NCBI GenBank assembly: GCA_947165145.1
Contig: CAMUZG010000007.1
Location: forward strand, 1 to 64,000
Origin: an uncultured Selenomonadales bacterium
Lineage (GTDB): Bacteria; Bacillota; Negativicutes; Selenomonadales; Selenomonadaceae
Length of the DNA: 64,000 bases
Direction of reading: 5' to 3'
Within the stretch, counting starts at the first letter, position 1. Every line of letters begins with the position of its first letter. Below the pieces are notes generated by a model. The model saw only the letters and a list, made by a program, of their open reading frames with translations. It searched no databases and had not been told where the DNA came from. Shown in pieces: positions 30,047 through 40,783 of the stretch. Made by a program: the position numbers and the translations under genes.

Positions 30047-30961
30047 TTATTTTTTGAGCGATTTGAGCAAAGCCTCGACTTCGGGACGTGTGGCGAGATT
30101 TTCCGAGAATGCAGACGCTGAGCCCGTGCAAAGACCCATTAAGAATGCTTTTTCGTAATCGCCGTTGCTTTCGGTGTAGCCTGCGACGAAACCTGCAACC
30201 ATTGAATCGCCCGCGCCGACCGAGTTAACAAGCGTACCTTTCGGGGCTTCGGATTTGAAGAACGTTTCGCCGCCTTCGGGAACGAAAATTGCACCGTCAC
30301 CGGCCATTGAAATGAGAACGTTACGTGCGCCCATATCCTGCAATTTTTTCGCGTAGGTGACAATTTCTTCGTCAGTCTTGAGTTTGACGCCGAACATGTC
30401 GCCGAGTTCGTGATTGTTCGGTTTGATGAGCCAAGGGTTGAACTTCAAGACTTTGAGCAACAGACCTTTTTCCGCGTCGACGACGAAACGAATGCCCTTG
30501 CCCTGCAGACGTGAAAGCGTTTGTTCGTACATGTCGTCGGGGAGCGTGTTGGGGATTGAGCCGCTCAAAATAAGCGTGTCACCTTCTCCGAGTTTTTCGA
30601 GTTTTGCAAAGAGTTCTTCGCGTTTGGCTTCGCTGATTTTGGGACCTTGACCGTTGATTTCGGTTTCAACGTCGGCTTTGACTTTGACGTTGATGCGGGA
30701 GAACCCTTCATCGAGCTTGACGAAGTCATCTGCGGCGTTGAAGTCGCGGAGCTGACGAACAATTTCGTCGCCCGTGAAGCCGGCAAGGAAACCTGTTGCC
30801 GTGGACTTGTGCCCGAGATTGCCCAAGACGATTGAGACGTTGACGCCTTTGCCGCCGCCGAGAACTTGCTCGTAAGTCACGCGGTTAATTGCGCCCGTCG
30901 TGAGTTTGTCGAGGCGAATGATGTAGTCAATCGCGGGATTGAAAGTTACGGTGTAAATCAT
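30047..30961 (-). CDS. fruK: 1-phosphofructokinase
   Basis: MIYTVTFNPAIDYIIRLDKLTTGAINRV; GGKGVNVS; GTLVNSVGAGDSMVAGFVAGY. Confidence 0.96.
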   Translation of the reverse strand: MIYTVTFNPAIDYIIRLDKLTTGAINRVTYEQVLGGGKGVNVSIVLGNLGHKSTATGFLAGFTGDEIVRQLRDFNAADDFVKLDEGFSRINVKVKADVETEINGQGPKISEAKREELFAKLEKLGEGDTLILSGSIPNTLPDDMYEQTLSRLQGKGIRFVVDAEKGLLLKVLKFNPWLIKPNNHELGDMFGVKLKTDEEIVTYAKKLQDMGARNVLISMAGDGAIFVPEGGETFFKSEAPKGTLVNSVGAGDSMVAGFVAGYTESNGDYEKAFLMGLCTGSASAFSENLATRPEVEALLKSLKK

Positions 30962-31100
30962 CTAAAGTTCCCCCTTGTGAAAAAAATTGATTGAAAATTC
31001 TTGTGCGATTATACAACAGGGCATTGCACTTTTCAAGGCGGCAAGTCAATTAGGAGTTAGAAATCAATTAGGAATTATCATGCTAAAACCTAAAACCTAA

Positions 31101-33143
31101 CTACTTCGTCAACATTTCAAGTTCTTCGGGCGTGACTTTCGTCGAGGAAATTTTTTCTATCGTGTCATCATTGTCAGCGGGCGGCGTGACCATCGGATAA
31201 ACCGTGTCGTTCTCCGCGTCGACGAATTCGACTGGGTCTGCGAAAATTTTTTTAAAGGCAGTTTCCGCCGTGTCGACAGCAAAAATTTTCAAGCCGAGAT
31301 GTCCGTGCGGAATGTCCTTGGCGTTTTCTTTCGGAATGACCAAAGTTTTAATGCCCGCCTGTTTTGCGCCGTAAGCTTTCTCGTTGACGCCGCCGACAGG
31401 ACGAACTCGACCTTGCAACGAAATTTCGCCCGTGACAGCTACGTCTTGCCGAATGCGTTTGCCCGTGACTGCGCTCACCAACGCCGCAAGAATCGCCGTG
31501 CCTGCGCTGGGTCCGTCGATATTGCCGCCGCCGATAACGTTGATGTGCACGTCGAAATCGTGAATGTCTTTGCCCGTCACGCGCCGCAGAACACTTGCCG
31601 CATTGAAAACGGAATCCTTCGCCATGGAGCCGGCGGTCTCGTTGAAACGAATCGTGCCTTTGCCCTTCTCGGCGGGGAAAACGACAGCTTCAATCTCGAT
31701 GACGGAGCCGATAAATCCGCTCACGCCCAAGCCGAAGATGTGCCCGACAGTCGCTTTGCTCGACGCTTTTCGCGTGACGAATTGATAAAGCCGACTGACC
31801 TGCGCCACTTCGTAAACGTCGCTCTTTTCGATTTTAATCGGGCGGTCAATATGCAGAACTTTTTCTTCGTCGCGGTCGAGTGCAAGACTGTAGGCGTCTG
31901 CAAGAATGTTAATTGCCTTGCGTCCTTCGATTGTGTATTCGCTGATGATTTCGGCTAAACCGTCTTCAAGTTCGACATTGAGTTTTCGGGCGGCATTGTT
32001 GATGATGTCGACGATATGCGCGGGCGTCAACGGCTCAAAATAAATTTCTGCACAACGCGAACGCAACGCAGGATTTAACGACGCGGCATCACGAGTTGTC
32101 GCACCGATTAGCACGAAGTCAGCGGGAGCACCGTTATCGAACAGCATTTTGACGTAAGGCGGGACACGTTCATCAGTCGGGTCGTAGTAGCTTGACTCGA
32201 AGAAAACGCGCTTATCTTCCAAAACTTTAAGCAACTTGTTCTGGAGCATGATGTCCATTTCGCCGATTTCGTCGATGAACAAAATACCGCCGTGAGCGTC
32301 CGTGACGAGACCTGGCTTTGGTTCGGGAATGCCGCCGTCAGCAAGTTGACGTTGTGCGCCTTGATAAATCGGGTCGTGCACTGAGCCGATAAGCGGATTA
32401 GTCACGTCGCGAGGATCCCAGCGTAAAGTTGTGCCATCAGTCTCGATAAATGGCGCGTCTTCAGCAAATGGACTTAGTTCCGAGCCGCAAACAGCCTCCA
32501 ACACGAGCCGCGCAGCTGTAGTTTTGCCGACACCCGGCGGACCGTACAGAATCAAATGTTGCGGATAAGGCGACGCGAGCTTTGACCGTAGCGATTTAAC
32601 AGCGCGTTCTTGCCCGACGATTTCTTCCAACGATTGCGGTCGGAGTAGCTCCATAACGGATTGCGTCAAGTGAATGTCTTCAAGCTCCTGCAACTCTTCA
32701 CGCTTCTTGATGTCGTGCGGCGTCTCGAAATTGCCTTCTTCGCGCAGAATTTGCAACCGCATATCTTTGACGTACTCTTGATGATCCTTTTCGAGTTTCT
32801 CGGAGATTTTGCGTTCGATTTTGTCTTCGACTTGCCGACGAGCCATGATGTCCGCGATGAGTTCGGATAGCGCGACGATTTGTCCTTGAATTTCTGAACG
32901 TGACGGCGGCGGGTAAAGCGTAGGATTTTCTTCGAGAATGCGGCGCAGTGCCAAAACTCTTTCTGCGGGGTCGTTTGAACGCATGTAACGTAGCGCGTCC
33001 ATTTTGCCCGCTTGCAAGACCAATCTGTCCGAGCCCATCACGTCGACCAAAATTGCATAGAGCGCGGAAATTTCTCGGTCAAGGTCGGTTTCTTGTCGTG
33101 GCGGCGGAGGATCGTCCTTACCGCCGAAAAATTTTCTGAACAT
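31101..33143 (-). CDS. lonB: ATP-dependent protease LonB
   Basis: LILYGPPGVGKTTAARLVLE Walker A; GGILFIDEIGEMD; GPSAGTAILAALVSAVTGKRIRQDVAVTGEISLQGRVRPVGGVNEKAYGAKQAG Ser-Lys dyad region; adjacent rplI. Confidence 0.93.
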   Translation of the reverse strand: MFRKFFGGKDDPPPPRQETDLDREISALYAILVDVMGSDRLVLQAGKMDALRYMRSNDPAERVLALRRILEENPTLYPPPSRSEIQGQIVALSELIADIMARRQVEDKIERKISEKLEKDHQEYVKDMRLQILREEGNFETPHDIKKREELQELEDIHLTQSVMELLRPQSLEEIVGQERAVKSLRSKLASPYPQHLILYGPPGVGKTTAARLVLEAVCGSELSPFAEDAPFIETDGTTLRWDPRDVTNPLIGSVHDPIYQGAQRQLADGGIPEPKPGLVTDAHGGILFIDEIGEMDIMLQNKLLKVLEDKRVFFESSYYDPTDERVPPYVKMLFDNGAPADFVLIGATTRDAASLNPALRSRCAEIYFEPLTPAHIVDIINNAARKLNVELEDGLAEIISEYTIEGRKAINILADAYSLALDRDEEKVLHIDRPIKIEKSDVYEVAQVSRLYQFVTRKASSKATVGHIFGLGVSGFIGSVIEIEAVVFPAEKGKGTIRFNETAGSMAKDSVFNAASVLRRVTGKDIHDFDVHINVIGGGNIDGPSAGTAILAALVSAVTGKRIRQDVAVTGEISLQGRVRPVGGVNEKAYGAKQAGIKTLVIPKENAKDIPHGHLGLKIFAVDTAETAFKKIFADPVEFVDAENDTVYPMVTPPADNDDTIEKISSTKVTPEELEMLTK

Positions 33144-33145
33144 GA

Positions 33146-33592
33146 TTAACCTTCAACGACTTCGACTTTGATTTTCGTCGTGACTTCGGGATGAAGTTTG
33201 ATAACCGCATCGAAGACGCCGACGCCGGTCACTTCGCCGAGCACGGAAATTTTGCGCTTGTCGACGTTGAGCGCGTGATTTTGTTGGAGAGCTTTGGCGA
33301 CATCAGAACCGCCGACCGAGCCGAAAAGTTTGCCGTCCTTGCCGAGTTTGACGGGGATTTTGACGGAAATTTTTTCGAGCTGTGCGCCGAGCAGTTTAGC
33401 CTCGTCAGCTTCCTTTTGCAGTTTGCGAGCTTTGTTTTCAGCGTTGACTTTGGCGGTGTTCAAGTTGGCAACGGTTGCGTCGACAGCCAATTTTCTCGGC
33501 AAAAGGTAGTTGCGACCGTAACCGTCAGCGACTTCGACAATATCGCCTTTCGCGCCGACTTTTTTTACGTCTGCTTGCAATATAACTTTCAT
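33146..33592 (-). CDS. rplI: 50S ribosomal protein L9
   Basis: MKVILQADVKKVGAKGDIVEVADGYGRNYLLPRKLAV. Confidence 0.98.
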   Translation of the reverse strand: MKVILQADVKKVGAKGDIVEVADGYGRNYLLPRKLAVDATVANLNTAKVNAENKARKLQKEADEAKLLGAQLEKISVKIPVKLGKDGKLFGSVGGSDVAKALQQNHALNVDKRKISVLGEVTGVGVFDAVIKLHPEVTTKIKVEVVEG

Positions 33593-33658
33593 TTCAGTGG
33601 AGCCTCCTTTAATGTTGTCGCCGCATATCTTACCAGATAAAGGCGTTTATGTTAAGCG

Positions 33659-34591
33659 TCAATGATTTTTGCGAGATTTGCCGCGTGCATTGTAGCGCAG
33701 GAGCAGTGCTTGATCCGCCAGATTGAATTGCAAATCGAGGAGCGTTTGTCGAATGATTGTTGGCGTGAGTTTATCGGGCGGCAATCTTTTTTCCAACATG
33801 ACCAATTTTCTTACGTCGGGCGTGTCTTCTTCGCCGAAACGAATTGCTCCCGCGACTTTTTGTATCAGTGACGCCCGCGCAGAGTCAATCACGTCGAACG
33901 AACACTCATTGCGCATTTGCGGCATTTCTTCAAGCAAAAGCCGTTGCACGTCGCGATAATTCAGCCACGGGTTGTCGTAAAGAATTTTGTAAATTTCCTT
34001 GACCATCGCCTCATGCTGCTTGATTCGGCACACTTCGCAAAAATTTTCTTGCGGCGGACAAAGCACATCGCACGACGCGCATTTATGCCAACCTGTCGCC
34101 AAACGAAACTTTTGCAACCGCGCACGACTTATCAACGTCTGCTTGACCGTCTGCCGAAGATTTTCGTTGGAAATTTTTGACGCCTGCTCTTCGCAACGTT
34201 TGACCTCTTCGTCCGTCAATTCAATCTGCTCAAGCGTAAGTGTCGACTTGTTAACCTGCGCGGACTCGTCGCGAAATTCTTGCGGCAAATCGGCGACTTG
34301 ATAGGCTTTGGCAAGGCGAATCTCCTTGACAATCGGCTCATCTTCGTTGAAGGCGGTGTTAATCGCGTCAATGATTTCCTCGGTGAAAAATTTCAGCTGG
34401 TCTTTGAAAGCGGCGTTGCTCACATAAACGAAAAGAACCGCGTGTTCAAGCGCAACAGGCTTGACTTTCGCGGCAATGCATTCGTCAACAAGTTTGTTCC
34501 AATCGTGAATAATTTCCTGGCAAACAAATTTTTGGTACTGTTCTGGACCGAGCGCGCGCATTTTTTCACGCATAAATTTCCGCATTTGCAA
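33659..34591 (-). CDS. DUF721 (DciA-like) domain protein with zinc-ribbon-like Cys cluster
   Basis: NKLVDECIAAKVKPVALEHAVLFVYVSNAAFKDQLKFFTEEIIDAIN; C-x2-C...C-x2-C (CASCDVLCPPQENFCEVC). Confidence 0.65.
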   Translation of the reverse strand: MQMRKFMREKMRALGPEQYQKFVCQEIIHDWNKLVDECIAAKVKPVALEHAVLFVYVSNAAFKDQLKFFTEEIIDAINTAFNEDEPIVKEIRLAKAYQVADLPQEFRDESAQVNKSTLTLEQIELTDEEVKRCEEQASKISNENLRQTVKQTLISRARLQKFRLATGWHKCASCDVLCPPQENFCEVCRIKQHEAMVKEIYKILYDNPWLNYRDVQRLLLEEMPQMRNECSFDVIDSARASLIQKVAGAIRFGEEDTPDVRKLVMLEKRLPPDKLTPTIIRQTLLDLQFNLADQALLLRYNARGKSRKNH

Positions 34592-34606
34592 TCGCGAACA
34601 CCTCCG

Positions 34607-35542
34607 TCAGCTTTTGATGCCGAGTTGCCGCTCATACTCTGCGACTTCTTCAGGCTCAAATTCCACGCGCATTGACTTCCAACGGTCATGCAACCAAAAC
34701 CATTCGTCGGGATATTCGCGGACGTGCTGTTCAATCAGCGTCGCTAACTGCTGTGTCATCTGCGCAATATCAAAATGTTTGTCGGAAGTTTTTTCGACTT
34801 TGAGCGGCGGGAAAATTTCAAGCGTGTGTGTTTCGTCGGAATTTTTGCGCATGAACGCGGGGAAGATTGGAATTTTTCTGAAGCGCGACATTGACGCCGC
34901 ACCCGTCACGAAATTTGTCGCCTGGTTGAAAAATTTCACGACAACGCCGTCGGTGCGCCCGACATCTTGATCCATAATCAGCCCGATGAAATGTCCCTCG
35001 TCAAGCATTTTGTACATCTCGCGGACGCCGTTGCGATAGGTGATATGCATGCCGATTAACGTGCGGTATTCGTTGATGAATTTGTCTGCGCCCGCCGAAC
35101 GTTGCTTTTTCGCCACGCCGACGAGTGGAATGCCGTTTTGCGCGAAGGCTCCGCCCATGAGCTCCCAATTATCGCTGTGACACGTGGCAATCACTGCGCC
35201 GCGTCCGTCGCGTTCGGTCGAGTTAATGTAGTTCGTCAAATGTTCCAGCCCGACAACTTTGACGTGGCTTGACATGTTGCCTTTGAGCTTTGGGAAGGAC
35301 AAAACCTCCATGAACATCGCGCCGAATTGAACGGTACTTTCGCGGGCAATTCGATTGGCTTCTTCGGACGACACGTTCAGACAGCGGCGGATATTGTCCG
35401 TGGCAATTCGTTTACGTTTGGCGGGCAGGAACAGCCATATCAATCGCGCCAAGCCTCGACCGAACGTCATACAAAATTTCAGCGGCAACAGACAAACTGC
35501 GCCGCTCAAAAGTTTCAATAACCTGTATTCGATTGAACTCAC
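34607..35542 (-). CDS. lysophospholipid/lipid A acyltransferase, LpxL/HtrB family
   Basis: AVIATCHSDNWELMGGAFAQNGIPLVGVAKKQ (H-x4-E-like), GLIMDQDVGRTDGVVVKFF, VREYPDEWFWLHDRWK. Confidence 0.92.
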   Translation of the reverse strand: MSSIEYRLLKLLSGAVCLLPLKFCMTFGRGLARLIWLFLPAKRKRIATDNIRRCLNVSSEEANRIARESTVQFGAMFMEVLSFPKLKGNMSSHVKVVGLEHLTNYINSTERDGRGAVIATCHSDNWELMGGAFAQNGIPLVGVAKKQRSAGADKFINEYRTLIGMHITYRNGVREMYKMLDEGHFIGLIMDQDVGRTDGVVVKFFNQATNFVTGAASMSRFRKIPIFPAFMRKNSDETHTLEIFPPLKVEKTSDKHFDIAQMTQQLATLIEQHVREYPDEWFWLHDRWKSMRVEFEPEEVAEYERQLGIKS

Positions 35543-35549
35543 CTTCGCG

Positions 35550-35578
35550 TTGAAAAATTTTTAAGCGTGTGGTAACAT
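35550..35578 (+). promoter_or_regulatory. candidate promoter of small RNA/sORF locus
   Basis: TTGAAA-N17-TAACAT. Confidence 0.5.
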
Positions 35579-35650
35579 TCGACGCGTTGAACTTGCGCAG
35601 TCCACGGACGGGCGGAGCAGTCAATCAGCCCCCGAAAGGGGGGAATAATC

Positions 35651-35713
35651 ATGCTGAGGATGATCATTATGGTTATGGTGATTCTTTGGCTGTTAACAAA
35701 TACAGCCTCGTAA
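35651..35713 (+). CDS. 20-aa hydrophobic peptide MLRMIIMVMVILWLLTNTAS (type I toxin-like candidate)
   Basis: ATG 35651 after purine-rich AGGGGGG, stop TAA 35711; single TM-like. Confidence 0.4.
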   Translation: MLRMIIMVMVILWLLTNTAS

Positions 35714-35793
35714 GCTTTCCCACAAGCTTCAGAGGCTGAAATCTCCTGTAACACCTACAATTATTACGGGGGTAAGACTGCTTTAATCAAGTT

Positions 35794-35822
35794 CGGGCGT
35801 CCTCGGACGTCTTATTTTTTTT
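35794..35822 (+). terminator. terminator of the small RNA locus
   Basis: cgggcgtcc-tc-ggacgtct hairpin (GU-containing) followed by TTATTTTTTTT. Confidence 0.65.
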
Positions 35823-35856
35823 GCCGATGAAAATTTATCACAAGCTGTTTGCAATG

Positions 35857-37050
35857 TCAATCGGCAAGACCAGCCGCCTGTCGAAGTGCTTGAGCCTTGT
35901 CTGTGCGTTCCCACGGAAAATCAACGTCCGTTCTGCCGAAATGACCGTAAGCCGACGTTTGACGGTAAATCGGGCGACGCAAGTCAAGCATCTTGATTAT
36001 ACCGGCGGGACGCAAATCGAAATGTTCCTTGACAAGCTGTTCAATTCGCGATTCGTCGATTTTGGCGGTACCGTGACTGTCGACGCGCACGCTAACAGGA
36101 TAAGCGACACCGATTGCGTAGGCAAGCTGAATTTCGCATTCATCAGCCAAACCTGCCGCGACGATATTTTTCGCGACGTAACGGGCAGCATAGGCAGCAG
36201 AACGATCAACCTTCGTGGGGTCTTTGCCGCTGAAAGCTCCGCCGCCGTGACGAGCCCAACCGCCGTACGTGTCGACGATGATTTTTCTGCCCGTCAAGCC
36301 GCTGTCGCCTTGCGGACCGCCGATAACGAATTTGCCTGTCGGATTGACGAAAAATTTTGTCTCAGCCGTCATCAGTTCAGCGGGGACAATCGGTTTAACA
36401 ACGTACTCAATCATGTCGCGTTTAATCTGCTCCAACGAAACGTCAGGGTTGTGTTGCGTTGAAATGACAATCGTATCGACCGCGACGGGCTTGCCGTCCT
36501 CGTAAGCAATGGTGACTTGCGTTTTTCCGTCGGGGCGAAGGTAGTCGACTTCGTGCGTGACTTTGCGAACTTCAGCCAGACGACGTGCGAGCTTGTGCGC
36601 CAATGAAATCGGCAACGGCATAAAATCAGGCGTGGAATTCGTCGCGTAGCCGAACATCATGCCCTGGTCACCGGCACCGATTGCGTCTTCGATAGCCATA
36701 TCGCCTTCACGCGCCTCAATCGATTTGTTGACGCCTTGAGCAATGTCGGGGCTTTGTTCGTCCAACGAGACGAGTACGCCAACGGTGTCCGCGTCGAAGC
36801 CGTAAGCCGAATTCGTGTAGCCGATGTCGCGAATTGCGCCGCGAATGATTTTCGGAATGTCAACGTAGCATGTAGTGGAAATTTCGCCGACGACGTGCAC
36901 TTGACCCGTTGTAACTAGCGTTTCGCAAGCGACACGACCGTTAGGGTCTTGCTCTATGATTTCATCAAGAATACTGTCGGAAATTCTGTCCGCGACTTTA
37001 TCGGGGTGTCCCTCCGTCACGGATTCGGAAGTAAATAAAACTCTGCGCAT
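35857..37050 (-). CDS. metK: S-adenosylmethionine synthetase
   Basis: [70 protein letters not shown]. Confidence 0.98.
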   Translation of the reverse strand: MRRVLFTSESVTEGHPDKVADRISDSILDEIIEQDPNGRVACETLVTTGQVHVVGEISTTCYVDIPKIIRGAIRDIGYTNSAYGFDADTVGVLVSLDEQSPDIAQGVNKSIEAREGDMAIEDAIGAGDQGMMFGYATNSTPDFMPLPISLAHKLARRLAEVRKVTHEVDYLRPDGKTQVTIAYEDGKPVAVDTIVISTQHNPDVSLEQIKRDMIEYVVKPIVPAELMTAETKFFVNPTGKFVIGGPQGDSGLTGRKIIVDTYGGWARHGGGAFSGKDPTKVDRSAAYAARYVAKNIVAAGLADECEIQLAYAIGVAYPVSVRVDSHGTAKIDESRIEQLVKEHFDLRPAGIIKMLDLRRPIYRQTSAYGHFGRTDVDFPWERTDKAQALRQAAGLAD

Positions 37051-37133
37051 TCTTATACCTCGCTTTCGATTTGTATTCGCGGCAAAGTTATCATGTTTAG
37101 TTTGCAGTGTCAAGGGCGCGTAATCGTCGACGT

Positions 37134-38129
37134 TCAGAAGACAGCCTCAATGGTGCCGATAATTTCTCCGCGATGATTCTTCAGCACAGGCGGGAAAAGT
37201 TTATCGAGTTCGGCGGATTCGTCTTTTGTCAGCAAGTCGAGATATTTAAGCAAGGCGATTGTCATTGGCGTGACCGTCGAAAAATCACCGTCCTCAACCT
37301 TGAACGTGATGCCCAAGTCGCCGTCCTTGACCGCCATACAAAAGACCGCGTCGCTGCCGATTTTGGCGATGATTCTGCCGCCCGTGACCGTTGGAACAGC
37401 GCAATCGATTCTGCCAGTGCCCGCGACAATCTGCGGGTAGTTGCTCATTGCGTCGCGAATTTTCGTTGCGGCGGGTTCGTAGTCTCCCCAATCGCCTTTG
37501 TTCGGCGTGGACAGTCTGGCGTAAGCGAGCGACATGTTGTAAATCGGCAGATAGAACACGGGCACGCCGCAGCCGTCAATGCCGATTTCGAGTTTGTCTT
37601 CGGGCATACGCGACGCCATTGCTACGTGCTTGAAGATGATTTTCTGCGCGGGGTGTTCGGGGCGAATGTAACCCGACACGTCGACGCCGAGCATCATTGC
37701 CAGTGCGATTATCTGCGAATGTTTGCCGGAGCATTGATTGTGCGCCGCAGTGATCGGTTCGCCTGACAGCAACAATTTTTTGTAAGCTTTGCCGTTCAAC
37801 GGACGCAGGACGCCGCAATCCAAAACCGATTCGTCGAGACCAAGCTTTGATAAAATTCCGCGAACAAGTGCGACGTGATTTTCTTCGCCGCTGTGACTCG
37901 ATACGAGCAAAGCAAGTTCTTCGTCGGTTATGTTGTAACGTTCAAGTCCGCCGTTTTTCACGAATGCAAGAGCTTGAAACGGTTTTGCGGCACTGCGCCA
38001 GAACATCGGCAGTTGAGCGTTGCCAATCGACGCGACGACTTCGCCTTTGCAATTGACCGCAACGGCGTCTCCGCGATGAATGTTTTCGACGTGACCTGCG
38101 CGGGTGTAATGCAATAAAACTTCACTCAT
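37134..38129 (-). CDS. L-asparaginase II family (COG4448-like)
   Basis: [68 protein letters not shown]. Confidence 0.87.
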   Translation of the reverse strand: MSEVLLHYTRAGHVENIHRGDAVAVNCKGEVVASIGNAQLPMFWRSAAKPFQALAFVKNGGLERYNITDEELALLVSSHSGEENHVALVRGILSKLGLDESVLDCGVLRPLNGKAYKKLLLSGEPITAAHNQCSGKHSQIIALAMMLGVDVSGYIRPEHPAQKIIFKHVAMASRMPEDKLEIGIDGCGVPVFYLPIYNMSLAYARLSTPNKGDWGDYEPAATKIRDAMSNYPQIVAGTGRIDCAVPTVTGGRIIAKIGSDAVFCMAVKDGDLGITFKVEDGDFSTVTPMTIALLKYLDLLTKDESAELDKLFPPVLKNHRGEIIGTIEAVF

Positions 38130-38572
38130 GGTTGTTGCCCCCTAAAAAATTCTTCGTTTAAATCTTCAAGAATCACGCAATGTAATTCTTCAAATTGGCG
38201 GAGCTGTTTGTCATTGGTTAAAAACAAATTGCAACCCGTGACGCAAGCCGTTGCCAGTTGCAAAGAATCCGCTGTCTTGAAATATGCATGACTTGCTCGA
38301 ATTTGCGACGCCTTAACGGCCGTGAATTCGTCGATTTCATGAATTTTTATACCGCACGCGTCGAGAAATTCCCAAAAAATATTTATCGCCTGCTTGTTGT
38401 TCGTGCGATAGGGAAACACCAGATATTCCATGCAAGTTATCGTTGACGTGACGAATTCAGCTTGACGATTTAAAAGTCGCGAGAAAATTTGCTCGGCTGT
38501 TGGGCGCAACGGAGATTTTTCGTCAAGTAGATAAATTATCGGCGAGGTATCGACAAAAATTTTATTTTCCAT
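38126..38572 (-). CDS. vapC: PIN-domain toxin (VapC family)
   Basis: IFVDTSPIIYLLD; FKTADSLQLATACVTGCNLFLTNDKQLRQF. Confidence 0.88.
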   Translation of the reverse strand: MENKIFVDTSPIIYLLDEKSPLRPTAEQIFSRLLNRQAEFVTSTITCMEYLVFPYRTNNKQAINIFWEFLDACGIKIHEIDEFTAVKASQIRASHAYFKTADSLQLATACVTGCNLFLTNDKQLRQFEELHCVILEDLNEEFFRGQQP

Positions 38573-38777
38573 CTGAGCGCAAATCCTTTATGTAATTTTC
38601 TACCGCCTCGACGCTACCGAACATATCGCCGCCGCGACCAGAATATTTGTTTAAATCGATTTCTTTTTTTGGCGTTGGCGAATTTTCTCTCGACAGTATC
38701 AGCTGAATAATCGAGTAAAGTTTTTCTTCGGGAACCGATTCTATCAGTTTGAAGGCTTCTTGTCTCAAGGGCGACAT
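38562..38777 (-). CDS. cognate antitoxin (VapB-like)
   Basis: 71-aa ORF overlapping vapC start; MSPLRQEAFKLIESVPEEKLYSIIQLI. Confidence 0.7.
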   Translation of the reverse strand: MSPLRQEAFKLIESVPEEKLYSIIQLILSRENSPTPKKEIDLNKYSGRGGDMFGSVEAVENYIKDLRSDGK

Positions 38778-38857
38778 AAAAATTCCTCCTTGCAAAAAAA
38801 TAAGGTCGAGTCCGCAAACTCAACCATTGTCACTTCCTCAAAAAATTTTAAACAAAC

Positions 38858-40756
38858 TCAAACGGGCGTCGGTGACGAGTTATCTGGAACGTTCGGATGA
38901 TTAACTTCGTCCGGCTTGCTCAAATCAATCGGCGGCTCTTTGGTCAAAAGTTGCTCGATTGTCGGCGGCTTGGCGAAAACGATTGCCTTCAAGTCGTCCG
39001 ACGAAAGTGTTTCCTTGTCCATCAAAGCTTGAGCGATTGCCTCAAGTTTGTCGCGATTGTCGTTGATAATCGTGCGGCAAGCCTCGTACGCCTCGTTCAT
39101 GTAGCGTTGAACTTCCTTGTCAATCTCGCCAGCAACTTCCTCGGAATAATTTTTTTGTTGCCCAAAATAGTATTGTTGCGCGGGGTCGCCACCATAAGCC
39201 ACGGGACCGAGAACGTTGCTCATGCCGTATTGCATAATCATCGCGCGAACGATTTGGCTAGCGTGCTGAATGTCCTGCGACGCGCCCGTTGAAATTTCGT
39301 TGAGAACAATTTCTTCGGCGACACGTCCGCCCATTGCGACTTTCAAACGGTCAATGAGCTCGGAACGTGTGACGTAGCTACGGTCTTCCTTCGGCAACAT
39401 GAGCGTATAACCGCCAGCACGTCCGCGCGGAATTATCGTGACTTTGTGGACGGGGTCAGCGTGTTTAAGCATCATGCCGACGAGCGCGTGACCGCCTTCG
39501 TGGTACGCCGTCAATTTCTTTTCGTTCTCGCTCATGACTTTGGATTTTCGTTCGGGACCCGCCATAACGCGTTCGATTGACTCTTCCATCTCGCTCATAT
39601 TGATTTCGGTTTTGTTGCGACGTGCCGCTAATAGAGCCGCCTCGTTGACGAGATTAGCCAAATCTGCACCTGTGAAGCCGGGCGTTCGACGCGCCAAAAT
39701 GTCAAGGTCAACATCTTTAGCAATCGGCTTACCTTTGGTGTGCACGCGCAAAATCGCGACGCGTCCTTTGACATCTGGTTTGTCGACGACAATTTGACGA
39801 TCGAAGCGTCCGGGGCGGAGCAAGGCTTTATCGAGTATGTCGGGGCGATTCGTCGCCGCAATGATGATTATGCCTTCGTTCGCCGCGAAACCGTCCATTT
39901 CGACCAACAGCTGATTCAAAGTCTGTTCGCGTTCATCGTGACCGCCGCCGACATTTGCGCCGCGCTGACGACCAACCGCGTCAATCTCGTCGATAAAAAT
40001 TATGCACGGGGAATTTTTCTTTGCCTGCGCGAAAAGGTCACGAACTCTTGAGGCACCGACGCCGACGAACATTTCAACGAAATCCGAGCCGCTGATTGAG
40101 AAGAACGCGACACCGGCTTCACCCGCGACCGCTTTTGCCAGAAGAGTTTTACCAGTGCCAGGGGGACCGAATAGCAAGACGCCTTTTGGAATTCGTGCGC
40201 CCAAATCGTTGAATTTTTTCGGGTGTTTAAGGAACTCGACGACTTCGGCAAGATCTTCTTTAGCCTCATCAGCACCAGCCACGTCGTCGAATCGGACCTT
40301 GCCTTTTTCGCCGCCGAGGAGTTTGGCGCGACTTTTGCCGAAGGAAAAAACTTTGCCGCCGCCGCCCTGCGTCTGGCTTATCATGAAGTACCAAAAGCCG
40401 ACGAGCAAAGCAATCGGCAACAGCGTGGAAAGGAGCGTCATCCACCAAGGCGGTTCTTTCGGGTTCTGCGCAAAAATTTCCACGCCGTTGTCTCGGAGCT
40501 TGTTGACAAGACCTTCGTCCTCAACAGGTTCATCGGGGGCTATCGTTGTGAATTCTTTATCGTCTTTCTTCGTAACTTGAATCGTGTTGCGCACGATAAC
40601 GACTTTTCTGATTTCGCCCTTTTCGACTTGCTGAATGAATTGCGAATAGCTCAACTCGTCGACAGGTTTGGGCTTGACGGAAAAATAATCGTAGGCAGTG
40701 ACCGCGATACAAATTACCAGCAGATAAAACCCGACGTTGCGCAAAAAAATGTTCAA
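38858..40756 (-). CDS. ftsH: ATP-dependent zinc metalloprotease FtsH
   Basis: [64 protein letters not shown] (HExxH-type HEGGH). Confidence 0.98.
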   Translation of the reverse strand: MNIFLRNVGFYLLVICIAVTAYDYFSVKPKPVDELSYSQFIQQVEKGEIRKVVIVRNTIQVTKKDDKEFTTIAPDEPVEDEGLVNKLRDNGVEIFAQNPKEPPWWMTLLSTLLPIALLVGFWYFMISQTQGGGGKVFSFGKSRAKLLGGEKGKVRFDDVAGADEAKEDLAEVVEFLKHPKKFNDLGARIPKGVLLFGPPGTGKTLLAKAVAGEAGVAFFSISGSDFVEMFVGVGASRVRDLFAQAKKNSPCIIFIDEIDAVGRQRGANVGGGHDEREQTLNQLLVEMDGFAANEGIIIIAATNRPDILDKALLRPGRFDRQIVVDKPDVKGRVAILRVHTKGKPIAKDVDLDILARRTPGFTGADLANLVNEAALLAARRNKTEINMSEMEESIERVMAGPERKSKVMSENEKKLTAYHEGGHALVGMMLKHADPVHKVTIIPRGRAGGYTLMLPKEDRSYVTRSELIDRLKVAMGGRVAEEIVLNEISTGASQDIQHASQIVRAMIMQYGMSNVLGPVAYGGDPAQQYYFGQQKNYSEEVAGEIDKEVQRYMNEAYEACRTIINDNRDKLEAIAQALMDKETLSSDDLKAIVFAKPPTIEQLLTKEPPIDLSKPDEVNHPNVPDNSSPTPV

Positions 40757-40783
40757 TCAAAACGCTCCTTTGTTTTGAATTTT

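Larger units (their letters stand above)
35585..35822 (+). ncRNA. candidate structured transcript carrying a 20-aa hydrophobic sORF
   Basis: CCCCC-GAAA-GGGGG hairpin at the SD; 7+6 bp interrupted hairpin CAGCCTC..AAGCTT..AAGCTT..GAGGCTG (35703-35738); terminator at the end. Confidence 0.5.

Noticed and set aside
35539-35754. 71-aa minus-strand ORF opposite the sORF locus
   Set aside because: No SD, runs through the hairpins and into the lpxL start, and is less consistent than the plus-strand promoter/terminator arrangement. It could still matter if an antisense antitoxin RNA exists.
37051-37133. SAM riboswitch upstream of metK
   Set aside because: The upstream interval on the coding strand is only ~80 bp before the next gene, and I could not recognise a SAM-I or SAM-II core.
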